Positions 8,314 to 18,413 of a DNA stretch of 64,000 nucleotides are shown here, piece after piece (position 1 is the first letter of the stretch; each line of letters opens with the position of its first letter). Below the pieces are notes generated by a model that saw nothing but the letters and a program-made list of their open reading frames with translations, did no database searches and was not told where the DNA came from. Location: positions 1 to 64,000 of the forward strand of contig NZ_JAUPED010000010.1 in the NCBI RefSeq assembly GCF_030552475.1, in the 5' to 3' direction. Source of the DNA: Mariniflexile sp. AS56 (GTDB lineage Bacteria > Bacteroidota > Bacteroidia > Flavobacteriales > Flavobacteriaceae). The position numbers and the translations under genes are program-made.

Positions 8314-11300
8314 ATGAAATTGAGAAAAGAATTGATAGCTAGAAACTTTTTGAGTAAATGGTTGCTCATTTTGATTTTAGTTTTACATGGAGGCATGTTT
8401 GCCCAAACTAAAAACGTAATAGTACAAGGAACAATTGTTGGACAAGATGGAATGCCTATTCCTGGTGTGACAGTTTTGGTGCTAGGAACTTCAAAAGGAG
8501 CTGTGAGTGATTTTGATGGAAATTATTCCATTGAGACTAAAGTTAACAGTGAATTAGCTTTTAGTTATGTTGGTTTTCAAAAACAAGTTATAAAGGTAAC
8601 TGGACCTAAATTAAATGTTTTGATGAAAGAGGATATTTCAGAGCTAGACGAAGTGGTAGTTATTGGTTATGGTACGCAAAAGAAAAAAGAAATTACAGGC
8701 TCGGTAGGCCAAGTAAAAGCAGAAGAACTTGAGAATGTAATAACAAGTGATATTGGTGCTGCATTACAGGGTCAAATAGCTGGTGTGAGCGTAACAGCTA
8801 ATAGTGGTGAGCCAGGAGAAGGTTCTGCAATTACTATTAGAGGGATATCATCACTAACAGGTTCAAATTCACCATTATGGGTTGTAGATGGCGTTCCGCA
8901 ATCTGGAGATCCTGGATTGAATCCTAATGAAATTGAAACCATGGATATTTTAAAAGATGCGGCTTCAGCTTCTATATATGGTACAAGAGCTGCAGGTGGT
9001 GTTATTTTAGTAACAACGAAAAGAGGAAAAGTTGGAAATACTAAAGTAGGGTTAGAGGTTACTAATGGTCTGCAAATAATTACACGCCAAACACCTCTTA
9101 TGAATACCAATCAGCAAATCTTTTTTGATTTGAATGATCCAACGAGAACAACTTCTGCTGCAAGTTCAGACAGATATAGTTTGCTTAATGATAATGATTT
9201 AAGAGATTTTACTGAAAATGATTTTTCTACTATAAATAGATACAATTTTGATATTTCGGGTGGTAGTGAAGATATAAAATATAGTGTTGTCATGGGACTT
9301 TTTAATCAGGAGGGTACCGTTATAAATTCTAAATTAAAGCGATACAACCTAAGAGCCAACGTTAATTTAACTAAAGGGAAATTTACTATAGATAATGGAT
9401 TTGGTTTTACTGTTGATGAAAGAGAACGTCCAAATTTCAACTTACTTATTTTTGGACAACGTGCGTTACCTTACCTAGATCAAGTAGATGGCAACACAAC
9501 ATCTTTCACCAGTGAAAATGAAGATACTGGAGCAAGTTCTGCTTATGGTCAAATATTAGAAGCTATAACAAGAGACAGACAAGTTGGTCGAGATAGATTT
9601 GAAGCAAGTACTAATATTAAATATCAATTAAATGATCATTTTCAATTAACAACGCTAATTAGTGGTGTTATAGAAAATGAACAAGAAAAACAAGTGCAAC
9701 CGCCTTTTGCGTTATTTGATAATAATGGTAACAATTTACGTACAGCTTCTGATAGTTTTATATATGAAGGACGATCTCGTAATGTATTAATCAATTGGAA
9801 TGGTGGTATAAATTACGATCAACAATTTAACAAACATAAAATAAATGCACTCGCAATTATTAATGTTGAACAAGATTATTTCTCATCTATTGGTGCTGTA
9901 AAAAGGGGATTGTTATTTTCTGATCCTTATGTTAACTTATCTACTGCAACTATTGGAGAAGAATTAGGGTCCGATGTCACTTTAAATTTTACAGGGCCGT
10001 CTACAGTAGAGCCAGATTATAAAACGAAACGAGTAGGTACCGTAGGTCGTGTTCTTTATGATTATGATGGAAAATATCAATTAAGCGCAAGCGCAAGGAT
10101 GGATGCTTCCAATCAATTTTCAAAAGATAATTTATATGCATTTTTCCCTTCTGCATCACTAGGTTGGACAGTTTCTGATGAAAATTTCTGGAAAGGCTTT
10201 AAAAAAACGGTAAATAATTTAAAATTTAGAGCTAGTTATGGTACGACAGGTAACGACCGTTTTACCCCTAACTCCATATATAGTCCTGTAGCGGTAGGCT
10301 ACAATGCAAACTTTCAAAGTGAGAGTGGTACGGATCAAGAAAATTCTGGAATTATTCAACAACAGTTCGGTAATCCTGATTTAAAATGGGAGGTTACTAA
10401 ACAGGCTAATTTTGGTATTGATGTAAGTTTTATGAAAAGTATGTTAGTTTTCACTGCGGATTATTATACTACTAAAAAAGAGGATCTATTAACTCAAGTT
10501 CAAATAAACTCGAGTTTTGGTGCTTCGGTACAAGCAGACCGTGATTTAACAGGTAGCCGATTTGCCGTTTTCAATGTTGGAGACATGACCAATAAAGGTT
10601 TTGAAGCTACATTAAGATATAGACCAAAAGTAGGTAATGTTAGATTTAACATTTTAGGGACATTCACTACAAACAAAAACGTAGTGACGAACCTTCAATC
10701 TGAAAGCGGATTACAAATGTTTACTACCACACCAGTATTTGGCGACAATTTAGCAAGAGCAATTGGTTTACAGGAAGGAAGAGAAGCAGGTTCTTTCCTA
10801 GTATTCAAAACTGATGGTATTTTTAAAGATGCTACAGAATTAGCAGCATACAATGCTAAATATGGTGAAACCAGACAACTTGGTGATTTAAAATATGTTG
10901 ACTCTAACAATAATGGTACCTTAAGAGATGAAGGAGATAGAGTTTACAGCGGTAGCGGACTTGCAGATTATGAAATGGGTCTTAATATTCAAGCCACTTA
11001 TAAAAATTGGTTTTTCCTTACTAATTGGTTTGCTTCTGTAGGTAATGAAGTATATAATGCTACAAGAGCTAGTGCCATGAAAGCGGGTCGTCATAGAGAT
11101 CTAATTTATCAATACATTCCAGGAGTCAATGAAGATACAGATATTCCAACTTTTAGAAGCACATCTAGGGCATCTGGAGATAACAATTATAATGGAAGCT
11201 CCGATTTCTTCATTGAAGATGGATCATTTGTTCGCTTAAGAAATGTAGTTGTGGGTTACACCTTACCTAAAGAGGTTTCAGATAAATTAGGACTTACAAG

Positions 11301-11460
11301 GTTTAATATTTATGCCAATGCACAAAACGTTCTTACAATTACAAATTATACAGGTCTAGATCCTGAAGTTGGTGGTAATAATATCCAATTTAAAGGAATA
11401 GATAATGGCATCATTCCAACTACAGCAAGTTATAATTTAGGTTTAAGATTAAATTTTTAA
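8314..11460 (+). CDS. SusC-like TonB-dependent outer membrane transporter (first pair)
   Basis: The 1048-residue protein has a signal peptide (cleavage after about 31, MFAQ), a carboxypeptidase-D regulatory-like domain (about 36-105, GTIVGQDGMPIPGVTV...DFDGNYSI), a DEVVVIGYGTQKKKE segment marking the SusC plug, a plug domain to about 240, and a 22-strand-type barrel ending in a terminal Phe (LGLRLNF). It should import oligosaccharides in a TonB-dependent manner together with the SusD-like lipoprotein whose gene starts 4 bp after the stop. It heads a three-gene operon that ends at the terminator at 15197. The substrate is inferred to be carrageenan oligosaccharides from the surrounding enzymes. 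Confidence 0.95.
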   Translation: MKLRKELIARNFLSKWLLILILVLHGGMFAQTKNVIVQGTIVGQDGMPIPGVTVLVLGTSKGAVSDFDGNYSIETKVNSELAFSYVGFQKQVIKVTGPKLNVLMKEDISELDEVVVIGYGTQKKKEITGSVGQVKAEELENVITSDIGAALQGQIAGVSVTANSGEPGEGSAITIRGISSLTGSNSPLWVVDGVPQSGDPGLNPNEIETMDILKDAASASIYGTRAAGGVILVTTKRGKVGNTKVGLEVTNGLQIITRQTPLMNTNQQIFFDLNDPTRTTSAASSDRYSLLNDNDLRDFTENDFSTINRYNFDISGGSEDIKYSVVMGLFNQEGTVINSKLKRYNLRANVNLTKGKFTIDNGFGFTVDERERPNFNLLIFGQRALPYLDQVDGNTTSFTSENEDTGASSAYGQILEAITRDRQVGRDRFEASTNIKYQLNDHFQLTTLISGVIENEQEKQVQPPFALFDNNGNNLRTASDSFIYEGRSRNVLINWNGGINYDQQFNKHKINALAIINVEQDYFSSIGAVKRGLLFSDPYVNLSTATIGEELGSDVTLNFTGPSTVEPDYKTKRVGTVGRVLYDYDGKYQLSASARMDASNQFSKDNLYAFFPSASLGWTVSDENFWKGFKKTVNNLKFRASYGTTGNDRFTPNSIYSPVAVGYNANFQSESGTDQENSGIIQQQFGNPDLKWEVTKQANFGIDVSFMKSMLVFTADYYTTKKEDLLTQVQINSSFGASVQADRDLTGSRFAVFNVGDMTNKGFEATLRYRPKVGNVRFNILGTFTTNKNVVTNLQSESGLQMFTTTPVFGDNLARAIGLQEGREAGSFLVFKTDGIFKDATELAAYNAKYGETRQLGDLKYVDSNNNGTLRDEGDRVYSGSGLADYEMGLNIQATYKNWFFLTNWFASVGNEVYNATRASAMKAGRHRDLIYQYIPGVNEDTDIPTFRSTSRASGDNNYNGSSDFFIEDGSFVRLRNVVVGYTLPKEVSDKLGLTRFNIYANAQNVLTITNYTGLDPEVGGNNIQFKGIDNGIIPTTASYNLGLRLNF

Positions 11461-11464
11461 GAAA

Positions 11465-13348
11465 ATGAAAAATATAAAATTAGTTTACGTAATACTTTTA
11501 GTTCTTTTAGGCTTTTCATGTGAAACTTACCTAGAAGAACCGAACCCCAACGCTCCAGAACTTCTCGAGTCTGTAAATAATTTAGATGATACAAATAGAG
11601 TTCTTAATGGTGTTTATAACTCATTATTCAACCACTACGTGTTGAGTATTGAAGAAGATAACTTTAGAACCGATATTGGTGCTGCCAAAAACAGATTAAC
11701 GCCAAGTATTGGTCAAGCAGAACATTTAGATTATTACTATCAAACTGTTACGCCATCCACTAGACGAATAGAGCAACGTTGGGGCGCATTATATCGTGGG
11801 ATTTTCACAGCAAATCAAGCTTTGGCAGCCTTAGATAAAATTGAGCCTACATTATCCACAGCCAATCAAGTAAAAGCTTGGAATGAACAACGTGCACAAG
11901 CACTTTTCTTCAGGGGGTTGTATCACTTTTATGCACATTCAGTTTTTAACAAAGGAGCTGTAATCATAAGAGACAAATATGAATCTAATTTAGAGTTTAG
12001 ACATAAAGATGTTTCAACTTCAGCTGAAGTTATCGCATTTTTCAGAAAAGATTTGGAAGACGCTTTACCTTACTTACCAATGCCTTCTGAAGTTACCGAG
12101 TTAGGTAGAGTAACCAAAGGAGCTGCTAAAATGATTTTGGCTAATTCATATTTATATGAAGCTACCGAGGGCGGACAAAAAAACATGGCACTTATTGATA
12201 AAGCTATAACTCTTTATGAAGAACTAAGAGACAGTTACGGTTATACTCTTGAAACGCAAATAGACAATAAAACTTTAGGTGTTTCAAAAATGTTTACAAC
12301 ATTAGGAGATTTTAATAAGGAATCTATTTTCGAAATTCCTTACACAAATACATTTGGTGAGGAACTTGATGTTTTTAACGAAGCAAGCCCAAGTAATCGA
12401 TTGGCTTGGAGAGCTTCTCATTTTAAGTTTGGCGGACAAAGTTTTATGCAACCAGCAGCTTGGTTAATTATGGCTTATGAAAACGATCCACTGGATACTA
12501 GTAAATCTGTAAATACTATTACTACAGGAGACGGAAATTTAAATACGCGCCGTGAATCGTTAAGATCTTCAAATATGTTGTTTTTAAATAATGATTTAGA
12601 CACGCCAATATATTCATTTCCTAATGTTTTAAACTCCCTTCCAGCTGCTGCGGGGTCATGGCCAGGTTTACGTAATAATACAGGTGATTTTGTAGCCTTT
12701 AAAAAATATACAAATCATGATTTAGGTTTGGCAAGTGAAATAGCTACTCCAGGCGGCGTACAGCAATCGGGTAAAAATGTAGTAATTAATCGTTTATCGG
12801 AGGTATTATTAAATTTAGCTGAGTGCTATATATATAAAGGGAAACTTCAGGAGTCAATAAATGAAATTAATAAAATTCGTGATAGATGGGCTTTAATGCC
12901 TTTAGATTTAAGCAGTCAAATGGATAACCCAGGAGTGGCTTATGATGAAACTACCTTAATGAAAAGACTTATGTATTTTGAAAAACCTTTAGAACTTTCT
13001 TTAGAAGGTCATGCTATACGTGTTATAGATTTAAGAAGATGGAACATAGCTCCACAGCGATTTACAGACCTAAGCACTATATATTATAAAGGTGTAGATT
13101 TTCCAAGAACTGGTAGACGACCTATTACACAAGCATTAGCAAGAGGAACAAACACCAATGTAAGTGGGGGATTTATTAGTGATATAATAACAGTAGATGC
13201 ATCAACCGTTCCAGCGGATGCTAGTACCCAACAAGCTCAAAAAATATTTCAAGAATTTGTAGGAGTTTCTGGGAATTATAACAAAAATGCTGGGTATTTA
13301 CCAATACCAAACGAAGAAGATATTAACAATAACGGATATGAAAATTAA
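11465..13348 (+). CDS. SusD/RagB-like starch-binding-type lipoprotein (first pair)
   Basis: The 627-residue protein starts with a lipoprotein signal (VLLGFSC, Cys about 19) followed by acidic ETYLEEPNPN. The typical SusD features are a helical TPR region with ARxxxARFFRGLYHF-like helices (AQALFFRGLYHF) and a C-terminal RagB/SusD domain with INEIRDRW- and YFEKPLELSLEGHAIRVIDLRRWN-like motifs. It caps the SusC transporter at 8314-11460 at the cell surface and binds the incoming glycan. It lies 4 bp after susC and 6 bp before the glycan-binding protein gene, so the three are surely one transcript. Confidence 0.94.
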   Translation: MKNIKLVYVILLVLLGFSCETYLEEPNPNAPELLESVNNLDDTNRVLNGVYNSLFNHYVLSIEEDNFRTDIGAAKNRLTPSIGQAEHLDYYYQTVTPSTRRIEQRWGALYRGIFTANQALAALDKIEPTLSTANQVKAWNEQRAQALFFRGLYHFYAHSVFNKGAVIIRDKYESNLEFRHKDVSTSAEVIAFFRKDLEDALPYLPMPSEVTELGRVTKGAAKMILANSYLYEATEGGQKNMALIDKAITLYEELRDSYGYTLETQIDNKTLGVSKMFTTLGDFNKESIFEIPYTNTFGEELDVFNEASPSNRLAWRASHFKFGGQSFMQPAAWLIMAYENDPLDTSKSVNTITTGDGNLNTRRESLRSSNMLFLNNDLDTPIYSFPNVLNSLPAAAGSWPGLRNNTGDFVAFKKYTNHDLGLASEIATPGGVQQSGKNVVINRLSEVLLNLAECYIYKGKLQESINEINKIRDRWALMPLDLSSQMDNPGVAYDETTLMKRLMYFEKPLELSLEGHAIRVIDLRRWNIAPQRFTDLSTIYYKGVDFPRTGRRPITQALARGTNTNVSGGFISDIITVDASTVPADASTQQAQKIFQEFVGVSGNYNKNAGYLPIPNEEDINNNGYEN

Positions 13349-13354
13349 GAAATT

Positions 13355-15082
13355 ATGAAAAAATATAATCTAATTTTATTATTATTTGTAGCGCTAGTAG
13401 GTTGTACTATTGACGACTATAACCAGCCTTCAGATTTTAGCAAGCCGCAAGTTTTTACAACTGGTATTTATAACATTAGTGCAAGTACTATAGCAAATAG
13501 CATTCCTATTTCTATCGATGATTTTAGTTCACTAACGGATGTTTCCCAAGGTGTTGTTTCAAGATATTGGACCATTGAAAATGGTACTCGTTTTTTAAAC
13601 TCAGAATTAACAAGAAAAGATAGTCTTGATTTAGCACGATTTATTGATCCTGAATTAGGTAATACCCATTGGAAAGATGCTGTACATGTTTTATTTCAAG
13701 AAGAAGGAGAAACAACGGTAACTTTAAAAAACAAGTTTACTAAAGCCGTAAGTTTATATGGGAAGGATGCTGTACAAACTGCTGATGGCTTATGGGAATT
13801 AACGACGGTTTTTAAATATGATGTACATGCCAAATTAAATGCAGAAGCTTCTGTTAAAAATTTGGAAGATGGTAAAGAGGTGATTCTTTCAGCTAACCAA
13901 AACCCAAGTATAGATAATACTAGTGGTTTTACTACTATTACTATCGAAGCTGGTTCAAAATTAACCTTTAAAGATTTAACAACAACAGGAAGACCAAGTG
14001 ATAGAATTTGGGATTTTAAAGGAGGTCAGCCAGTAACTAGTACAGAAATTGAACAAGTAGTGACTTATAATAGAGTTGGGGAATACACGGCAGTTTTAAC
14101 TGTTTCCAGAGCTAAAAAAGGAAACAATACGCTTAGATATTCTGAACAAACAAAAGCAATACCAGCAGTTATTAAAGTAATTCCATCTACAAAACCGTTT
14201 ACCATAAACGGTAATGCATTTGCAGTTGCAGACACAGACAATATCCCTGGTACTAAAAATATCGCATTTAGGGTTAATGGAATATTAGAGTCGTTTACAG
14301 GATTGACAAATAATTTTTCAGTTAACGTTGTAAATGGATCTTTCAATCAAAATTTTACTGTGACTTCAGCTAAAGTAAGCAGTACAGATGAAACCATGAT
14401 TGAATTAGAGCTTGCGCAACCTATATTAAATTCAGACACCGTTAAGCTTTCTTACAATGGCACAGCTATTATAGCTATTGATGATAGGCAGTTATTGCCA
14501 TTCAATAACGCAACAGTTTCTCCTTTGCTTATTAATTATTTAGCAAATGCTTTTAACCCTAGTTTTGAAGAGGCTTCTCAATCAAGTACAACAGGAGCTC
14601 AAAGTTATACACATTTTGTGGTAGGTAATAATTTAAGTCAAATCACCAATGCCGACGGATCTTTATATGCAGCAAGAAGTACTGAAAAGGCTAGCGACGG
14701 TAGTGCTTCAATGAAATACAATCTTGTTTTACCTTTAGTAACTACGCAAGGATATTTTGGATTAATAAATAATACAGTATCAAATTCTAACATACCTACA
14801 GGGGATTATAAACTTACATTTGATGTGTTTGTTGAAAGTGGTAATTTTATGGGCATATTCAATGCAATGCAAGGTGCGTCGTCATCACCATCTGGGGTGG
14901 GTATTCCATTTAATACACCCGCTATAGGCGAATGGTTTACTCTGGAGCGTACTTTTTCTGTGAATGGAACGCTAGGAGGGAATGTTGTTTTTAATGTGAG
15001 AAATGCCGACAATAGTGGTGTTACAGGAAGACAAGTGTTTTATATTGATAATTTAAAAGTATTAAAAATAGAAACCAGATAA
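13355..15082 (+). CDS. SusE-position surface glycan-binding lipoprotein with PKD-like domain
   Basis: The 575-residue protein has a lipobox (ALVGC, Cys about 16). A PKD-like segment lies at about 200-285 (GSKLTFKDLTTTGRPSDRIWDFKGGQPVTS...YTAVLTVSRAKKG), followed by an Ig-like region and a C-terminal carbohydrate-binding-module-like beta-sandwich (about 395-575) ending in GRQVFYIDNLKVLKIE, a common CBM ending. Its position after susC-susD and its domain mix match surface glycan-binding proteins of marine PULs. It has no catalytic motif. Binding of sulfated galactan is inferred from context only. Confidence 0.82.
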   Translation: MKKYNLILLLFVALVGCTIDDYNQPSDFSKPQVFTTGIYNISASTIANSIPISIDDFSSLTDVSQGVVSRYWTIENGTRFLNSELTRKDSLDLARFIDPELGNTHWKDAVHVLFQEEGETTVTLKNKFTKAVSLYGKDAVQTADGLWELTTVFKYDVHAKLNAEASVKNLEDGKEVILSANQNPSIDNTSGFTTITIEAGSKLTFKDLTTTGRPSDRIWDFKGGQPVTSTEIEQVVTYNRVGEYTAVLTVSRAKKGNNTLRYSEQTKAIPAVIKVIPSTKPFTINGNAFAVADTDNIPGTKNIAFRVNGILESFTGLTNNFSVNVVNGSFNQNFTVTSAKVSSTDETMIELELAQPILNSDTVKLSYNGTAIIAIDDRQLLPFNNATVSPLLINYLANAFNPSFEEASQSSTTGAQSYTHFVVGNNLSQITNADGSLYAARSTEKASDGSASMKYNLVLPLVTTQGYFGLINNTVSNSNIPTGDYKLTFDVFVESGNFMGIFNAMQGASSSPSGVGIPFNTPAIGEWFTLERTFSVNGTLGGNVVFNVRNADNSGVTGRQVFYIDNLKVLKIETR

Positions 15083-15196
15083 AAAATTTAGATACAGAAA
15101 TTTATAATTTAGTATTGTATAGATTTAAGGAACTTAATTGATGCTTTAGGTTAAAACCTAATGAGTCAGATAATTATTAAATTAAAGAGTTAAGAG

Positions 15197-15236
15197 AAAA
15201 GGTAATTTACATATTAATGTGATTACCTTTTTTTTT
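15197..15236 (+). terminator. rho-independent terminator of the first susCD operon
   Basis: AAAAGGTAAT pairs with ATTACCTTTT across a loop of about 18 nt, followed by a run of T. It lies 115 bp after the glycan-binding protein gene. Confidence 0.8.
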
Positions 15237-15939
15237 AACCGAGTTTTTGTTTTTTACTCTGTTTAAGATATAGAAGTGTTTAATTTATATTGATAATATT
15301 CAGGGAAATATTTAATGTAAATACTATACACTCCATTGGAATCAAATAGTTAATAATCAAAAGTATTATTCTTTAATTTCTTTGGCAATAAAATACGCAG
15401 AGTCATTTAATTTAGGTTAATAACAATATGAAATCAATCTAATAATTTAAGTGATATCCAGGTAACCCGAACGTTACTATTGAGATGAAATAAGTAATGA
15501 TATCTGTTGATTTATTAATTGCGATAATTAGAATAACACACAAAAAAATAAGTAATATGGTATTTGAAATAGCAGAGATAATTCTCTCGCTGTTATCAGG
15601 TATTGTTAACTTTACAATAATCGTATTAGAATCTGTTATGATGTTTCCTTTGACGGTTATATTTTTATAAATTATAATTTGTAGATTCTTGAAAATTGTT
15701 ATTAATTATGGAACCTACAAATTTCCCCTTTAAAAGATGATTTTTTTTATCAAAAAGGGTGTCTATTATTTTTCGAACGATTACTATATCAGGATGATTT
15801 TTTCTGTAATAGTGTTCCGTTTTTTCAATCGTTTTATATTCGGTCGGTGTTTGTACCAATGTTTAGTAACTTCAAAATTAGAGAAATAAAACAAAGTGTT
15901 GCCATATATTTAAATGCTTTTCCAAAGATTAATGGCACA

Positions 15940-15978
15940 AAAAAAACTTCCAAAGGGTAAACTAAGGAAGCTTTTTTA
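15940..15978 (-). terminator. rho-independent terminator of the T9SS protein gene
   Basis: AAAAACTTCC and GGAAGCTTTTTT form a stem with A/T runs on both flanks. On the minus strand it lies just past the stop at 16000. The loop contains GGGTAA, which is not an operator (no partner at 21 bp). Confidence 0.7.
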
Positions 15979-15999
15979 TAAACAATTTTAAGATTTTAA

Positions 16000-17055
16000 T
16001 TACTCTTTTATGAATTTTTTGGTTGAAACTCCATTAGCTGAAGTTAATTTTAAAATATATAGTGATTTGTTTAATGACGATACATTAATGTGCTCAGTAT
16101 TATTTTTAACAGAAAGTACATTTTTACCTAAAAGGTCGTATACTTCTACTTTTTGTAATGGCTCTTTTGTATTAATATATAACACATCTTTTGCTGGATT
16201 AGGATATGTTGAAAATTCGAAAGCTGTATTTGTAGTTGTTGATAAAGTGCCAGATGATCCAATTTGACCGTTATCAGTACCATCACTTTCCGCATAACTC
16301 CATAATTTATAAATATGAGCGCCACCATCGTTTGCATTAAGCGAGCTTGTTGTCCAATTTGCAATGTTGCTGATACTCGCTCTTAAAGCACTAGCGCTTC
16401 CTAGCAATTGACCATTATAAACGCCGTTTTGCATCGTTGTACCAGCACCAAATGGGAATAAGATGGTTAAATCGGCACCATCTAAAGCTGTAGGTTTTGC
16501 ACAAAATGCATTTGCGGTGCCTGCTTTTACTTCAGCCCAATCAATTCCTGTTTTTATTCCAGTAATCCATCCTGCTGATGCTCCATCAGTTGGTTCATCA
16601 AATGCACCTGAATGTTGAAAAAACAGAACTGAATCTCCGTTACTTGCATTGTTAGATAATAAATTAAAACCCGCAGTAGTGCCACCTGGAGATTGTTTTA
16701 CCGTGGTACCAACAGATGTTGATGCACCTCCGGTAACTCTAGTTACAACCTCACCAGTCCCTAATGTAAGAATGGTTCCAGAAGGTATTGCGTTGGTCGC
16801 AGTCCAGGTATATACATCATCAACTCCATATGAACCAGTAAAACCTGTTTGATCAGCTAACCATGAACGATTAGAAATATCAATAACAGTTCCGGCATCA
16901 ATGTCTTTTAATATAATAAAGGCGATGGCACCTTGATTCGTGTTAATCGATTTGTAGCCAACAATAGCAATATCGCCTGCAGTTAAAGTTGTTTGTGCCT
17001 TTGTAATTGCAACAAGTGCAAAAACAAATAAAATGGTTGAGTAAATTTTTTTCAT
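16000..17055 (-). CDS. secreted protein of unknown function with T9SS sorting domain
   Basis: The 351-residue protein has a signal peptide (cleavage near residue 20, TKAQ) and a beta-rich domain rich in Gly, Thr and Asn (about 22-265, opening with LTAGDIAIVGYKSINTNQ). The C-terminal T9SS type A tail (about 280-351) has YPNPAKDVLYI, VYDLLGKNV and the final STKKFIKE. It should be exported and anchored or released by the type IX system. No catalytic motif or enzyme family was recognised. Its promoter carries the PUL operator in the correct orientation (17092-17157), so it is probably made together with the carrageenan enzymes. A role at the cell surface in glycan capture or adhesion is only a guess. 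Confidence 0.85.
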   Translation of the reverse strand: MKKIYSTILFVFALVAITKAQTTLTAGDIAIVGYKSINTNQGAIAFIILKDIDAGTVIDISNRSWLADQTGFTGSYGVDDVYTWTATNAIPSGTILTLGTGEVVTRVTGGASTSVGTTVKQSPGGTTAGFNLLSNNASNGDSVLFFQHSGAFDEPTDGASAGWITGIKTGIDWAEVKAGTANAFCAKPTALDGADLTILFPFGAGTTMQNGVYNGQLLGSASALRASISNIANWTTSSLNANDGGAHIYKLWSYAESDGTDNGQIGSSGTLSTTTNTAFEFSTYPNPAKDVLYINTKEPLQKVEVYDLLGKNVLSVKNNTEHINVSSLNKSLYILKLTSANGVSTKKFIKE

Positions 17056-17091
17056 AATGTTTCAGATTTAAAAATTAGAATATTTGATAGT

Positions 17092-17157
17092 GCAATTTAC
17101 TGCGTATAAAGACTTTAGTACTGGTAAATATTACCCTACTATTAATAAAAATTACCT
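17092..17157 (-). promoter_or_regulatory. PUL operator plus -7 box for the T9SS protein gene
   Basis: On the minus strand AGGTAA (17157-17152) and GGGTAA (17136-17131) are direct repeats 21 bp apart. TAAATTGC, a weak TAnnTTTG-like box, begins at 17099, exactly 32 bp after the second half-site. Confidence 0.6.
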
Positions 17158-17388
17158 TATTTTAAAAAGTGTTTTTAATTGTACTGAGGGAAGTCTAAGA
17201 ATGTTATAAATAGTTTTTGTGGGTAAATTTGGTTAGATAATTTATGTGTTGTTCGAATATTCTACATAAAATAGGGGAGGTAAGTTAAAATACCGTTATT
17301 AAATTGCTATGTAACTGTTTTTTTTTATATTAGTATATGAAAAAATGGATAGTAAGCAACATTTTTTTTAATACCGACAAGCCATAAG

Positions 17389-18246
17389 ATGAAACTAGTT
17401 TTAAAAGATTCAAATACATATATTAATAAACGTTTAACTGCAGATGAGCGTGATGAACCCTGCATGGATGTAGCATGGCATTACCACCCACAATTTGAGT
17501 TATTATATATATCTAAAAGTACAGGCATACGTTTTGTTGGTGATAGTGTAGCGCCTTTTTACCCAGGTGAGTTAGTCTTGGTTGGTGGTTATTTACCACA
17601 TCTTTGGAGAAATGACCCAGAATATTATGAAGACAACAAAGGTTTAAGAGTTAAAACGATTGTTATAAAGTTTTTAAAAAACTTTATAGGTGAAGATACC
17701 TTTAAAAATCCTGAATTTTCAGAAATTAATGAGCTTCTAGATATATCAAAATTTGGTGTATCGTTTGGAAGAAGTGTTAGCAAAAAACTTCATAATGAAT
17801 TAATGGAGATTCCATATTTATCATCTACTCAGCAGTCAATAAAAGTTTTGGATATTTTATATCGATTGTCAAAAGTTGAAGATAAAACCTTGTTGTCATC
17901 TTCAGATATGCGTCAATATTCCTTAGATAAACCTGATAGATTAGATTCCGTAATTCGATATATTTCAGATAATTATTCACAAGAAATTACCTTAACTGAA
18001 ATAGCTGACATTGCTTGTATGACCACTAATTCTTTTTGCAGATTTTTCAAAAAAATGACGAACAAATCATTTACTGAATTTTTAAATGAAGTACGTATTA
18101 GAAATGCGTCTCGCTTATTGGTTCAAGAAGATTTGCCTATTTCTGAAATCTGTTATTCAGTAGGCTACAAGTCAATACCTAATTTTAATAAGCAGTTTAA
18201 AGAAATTATGTCTAGTACTCCTAAAGAATATAGATATTCTCTGTAG
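17389..18246 (+). CDS. AraC-family transcriptional regulator
   Basis: The 285-residue protein has an N-terminal cupin-like sensor domain (about 15-150, with WHYHPQFELLYI and GELVLVGGYLPHLWRN) and a C-terminal AraC-type double helix-turn-helix (about 185-285): LTEIADIACMTTNSFCRFFKKMTNKSF for the first HTH and ISEICYSVGYKSIPNFNKQFKEIMSSTPKEYR for the second. No membrane segment or receiver domain is present, so it should sense a cytoplasmic ligand. It is the only transcription factor gene in the PUL part of the window and is monocistronic. It is the natural candidate for recognising the 21-bp direct repeats found in front of the PUL operons; this is inference. Its own upstream region has GGGTAA at 17221 but no 21-bp partner. 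Confidence 0.92.
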   Translation: MKLVLKDSNTYINKRLTADERDEPCMDVAWHYHPQFELLYISKSTGIRFVGDSVAPFYPGELVLVGGYLPHLWRNDPEYYEDNKGLRVKTIVIKFLKNFIGEDTFKNPEFSEINELLDISKFGVSFGRSVSKKLHNELMEIPYLSSTQQSIKVLDILYRLSKVEDKTLLSSSDMRQYSLDKPDRLDSVIRYISDNYSQEITLTEIADIACMTTNSFCRFFKKMTNKSFTEFLNEVRIRNASRLLVQEDLPISEICYSVGYKSIPNFNKQFKEIMSSTPKEYRYSL

Positions 18247-18283
18247 TTTTTTTCAATCTTAAATTTAGAGCATCCCTTGATTA

Positions 18284-18349
18284 GGGTAATAATGTGTATT
18301 AAAAGGGTAACTTTTAATAGAGATACTATACTGTTTTCATTTTCCTTTG
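18284..18349 (+). promoter_or_regulatory. PUL operator plus -7 box for the sulfatase gene at 18414
   Basis: GGGTAA at 18284 and 18305 are direct repeats 21 bp apart. TTCCTTTG (18342-18349), one mismatch from TAnnTTTG, begins 32 bp after the second repeat. Confidence 0.7.
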
Positions 18350-18413
18350 TATTGATAAATACGATTTACTTTTTTTAAGTAAGTATATCATTTAATATAA
18401 TTTCTTATCTATC

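Larger units (their letters stand above)
15083..15999. other. 917-bp intergenic region between converging genes
   Basis: Two terminators mark the ends (15197-15236 plus, 15940-15978 minus). Between them only weak frames are seen: a 37-codon hydrophobic frame at 15557-15670 (plus), which could be a tiny membrane peptide, and a 64-codon frame at 15665-15859 (minus) with no recognisable family. Neither has other support. Confidence 0.55.

Noticed and set aside
15557-15859. A 37-aa hydrophobic frame (plus) and a 64-aa frame (minus)
   Set aside because: No start-site or family support; kept only as a note in the intergenic entry.
17221-17283. GGGTAA (17221) and AGGTAA (17278) upstream of the AraC-family gene
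   Set aside because: Spacing is 57 bp and no -7 box fits; autoregulation is possible but not supported by the pattern.
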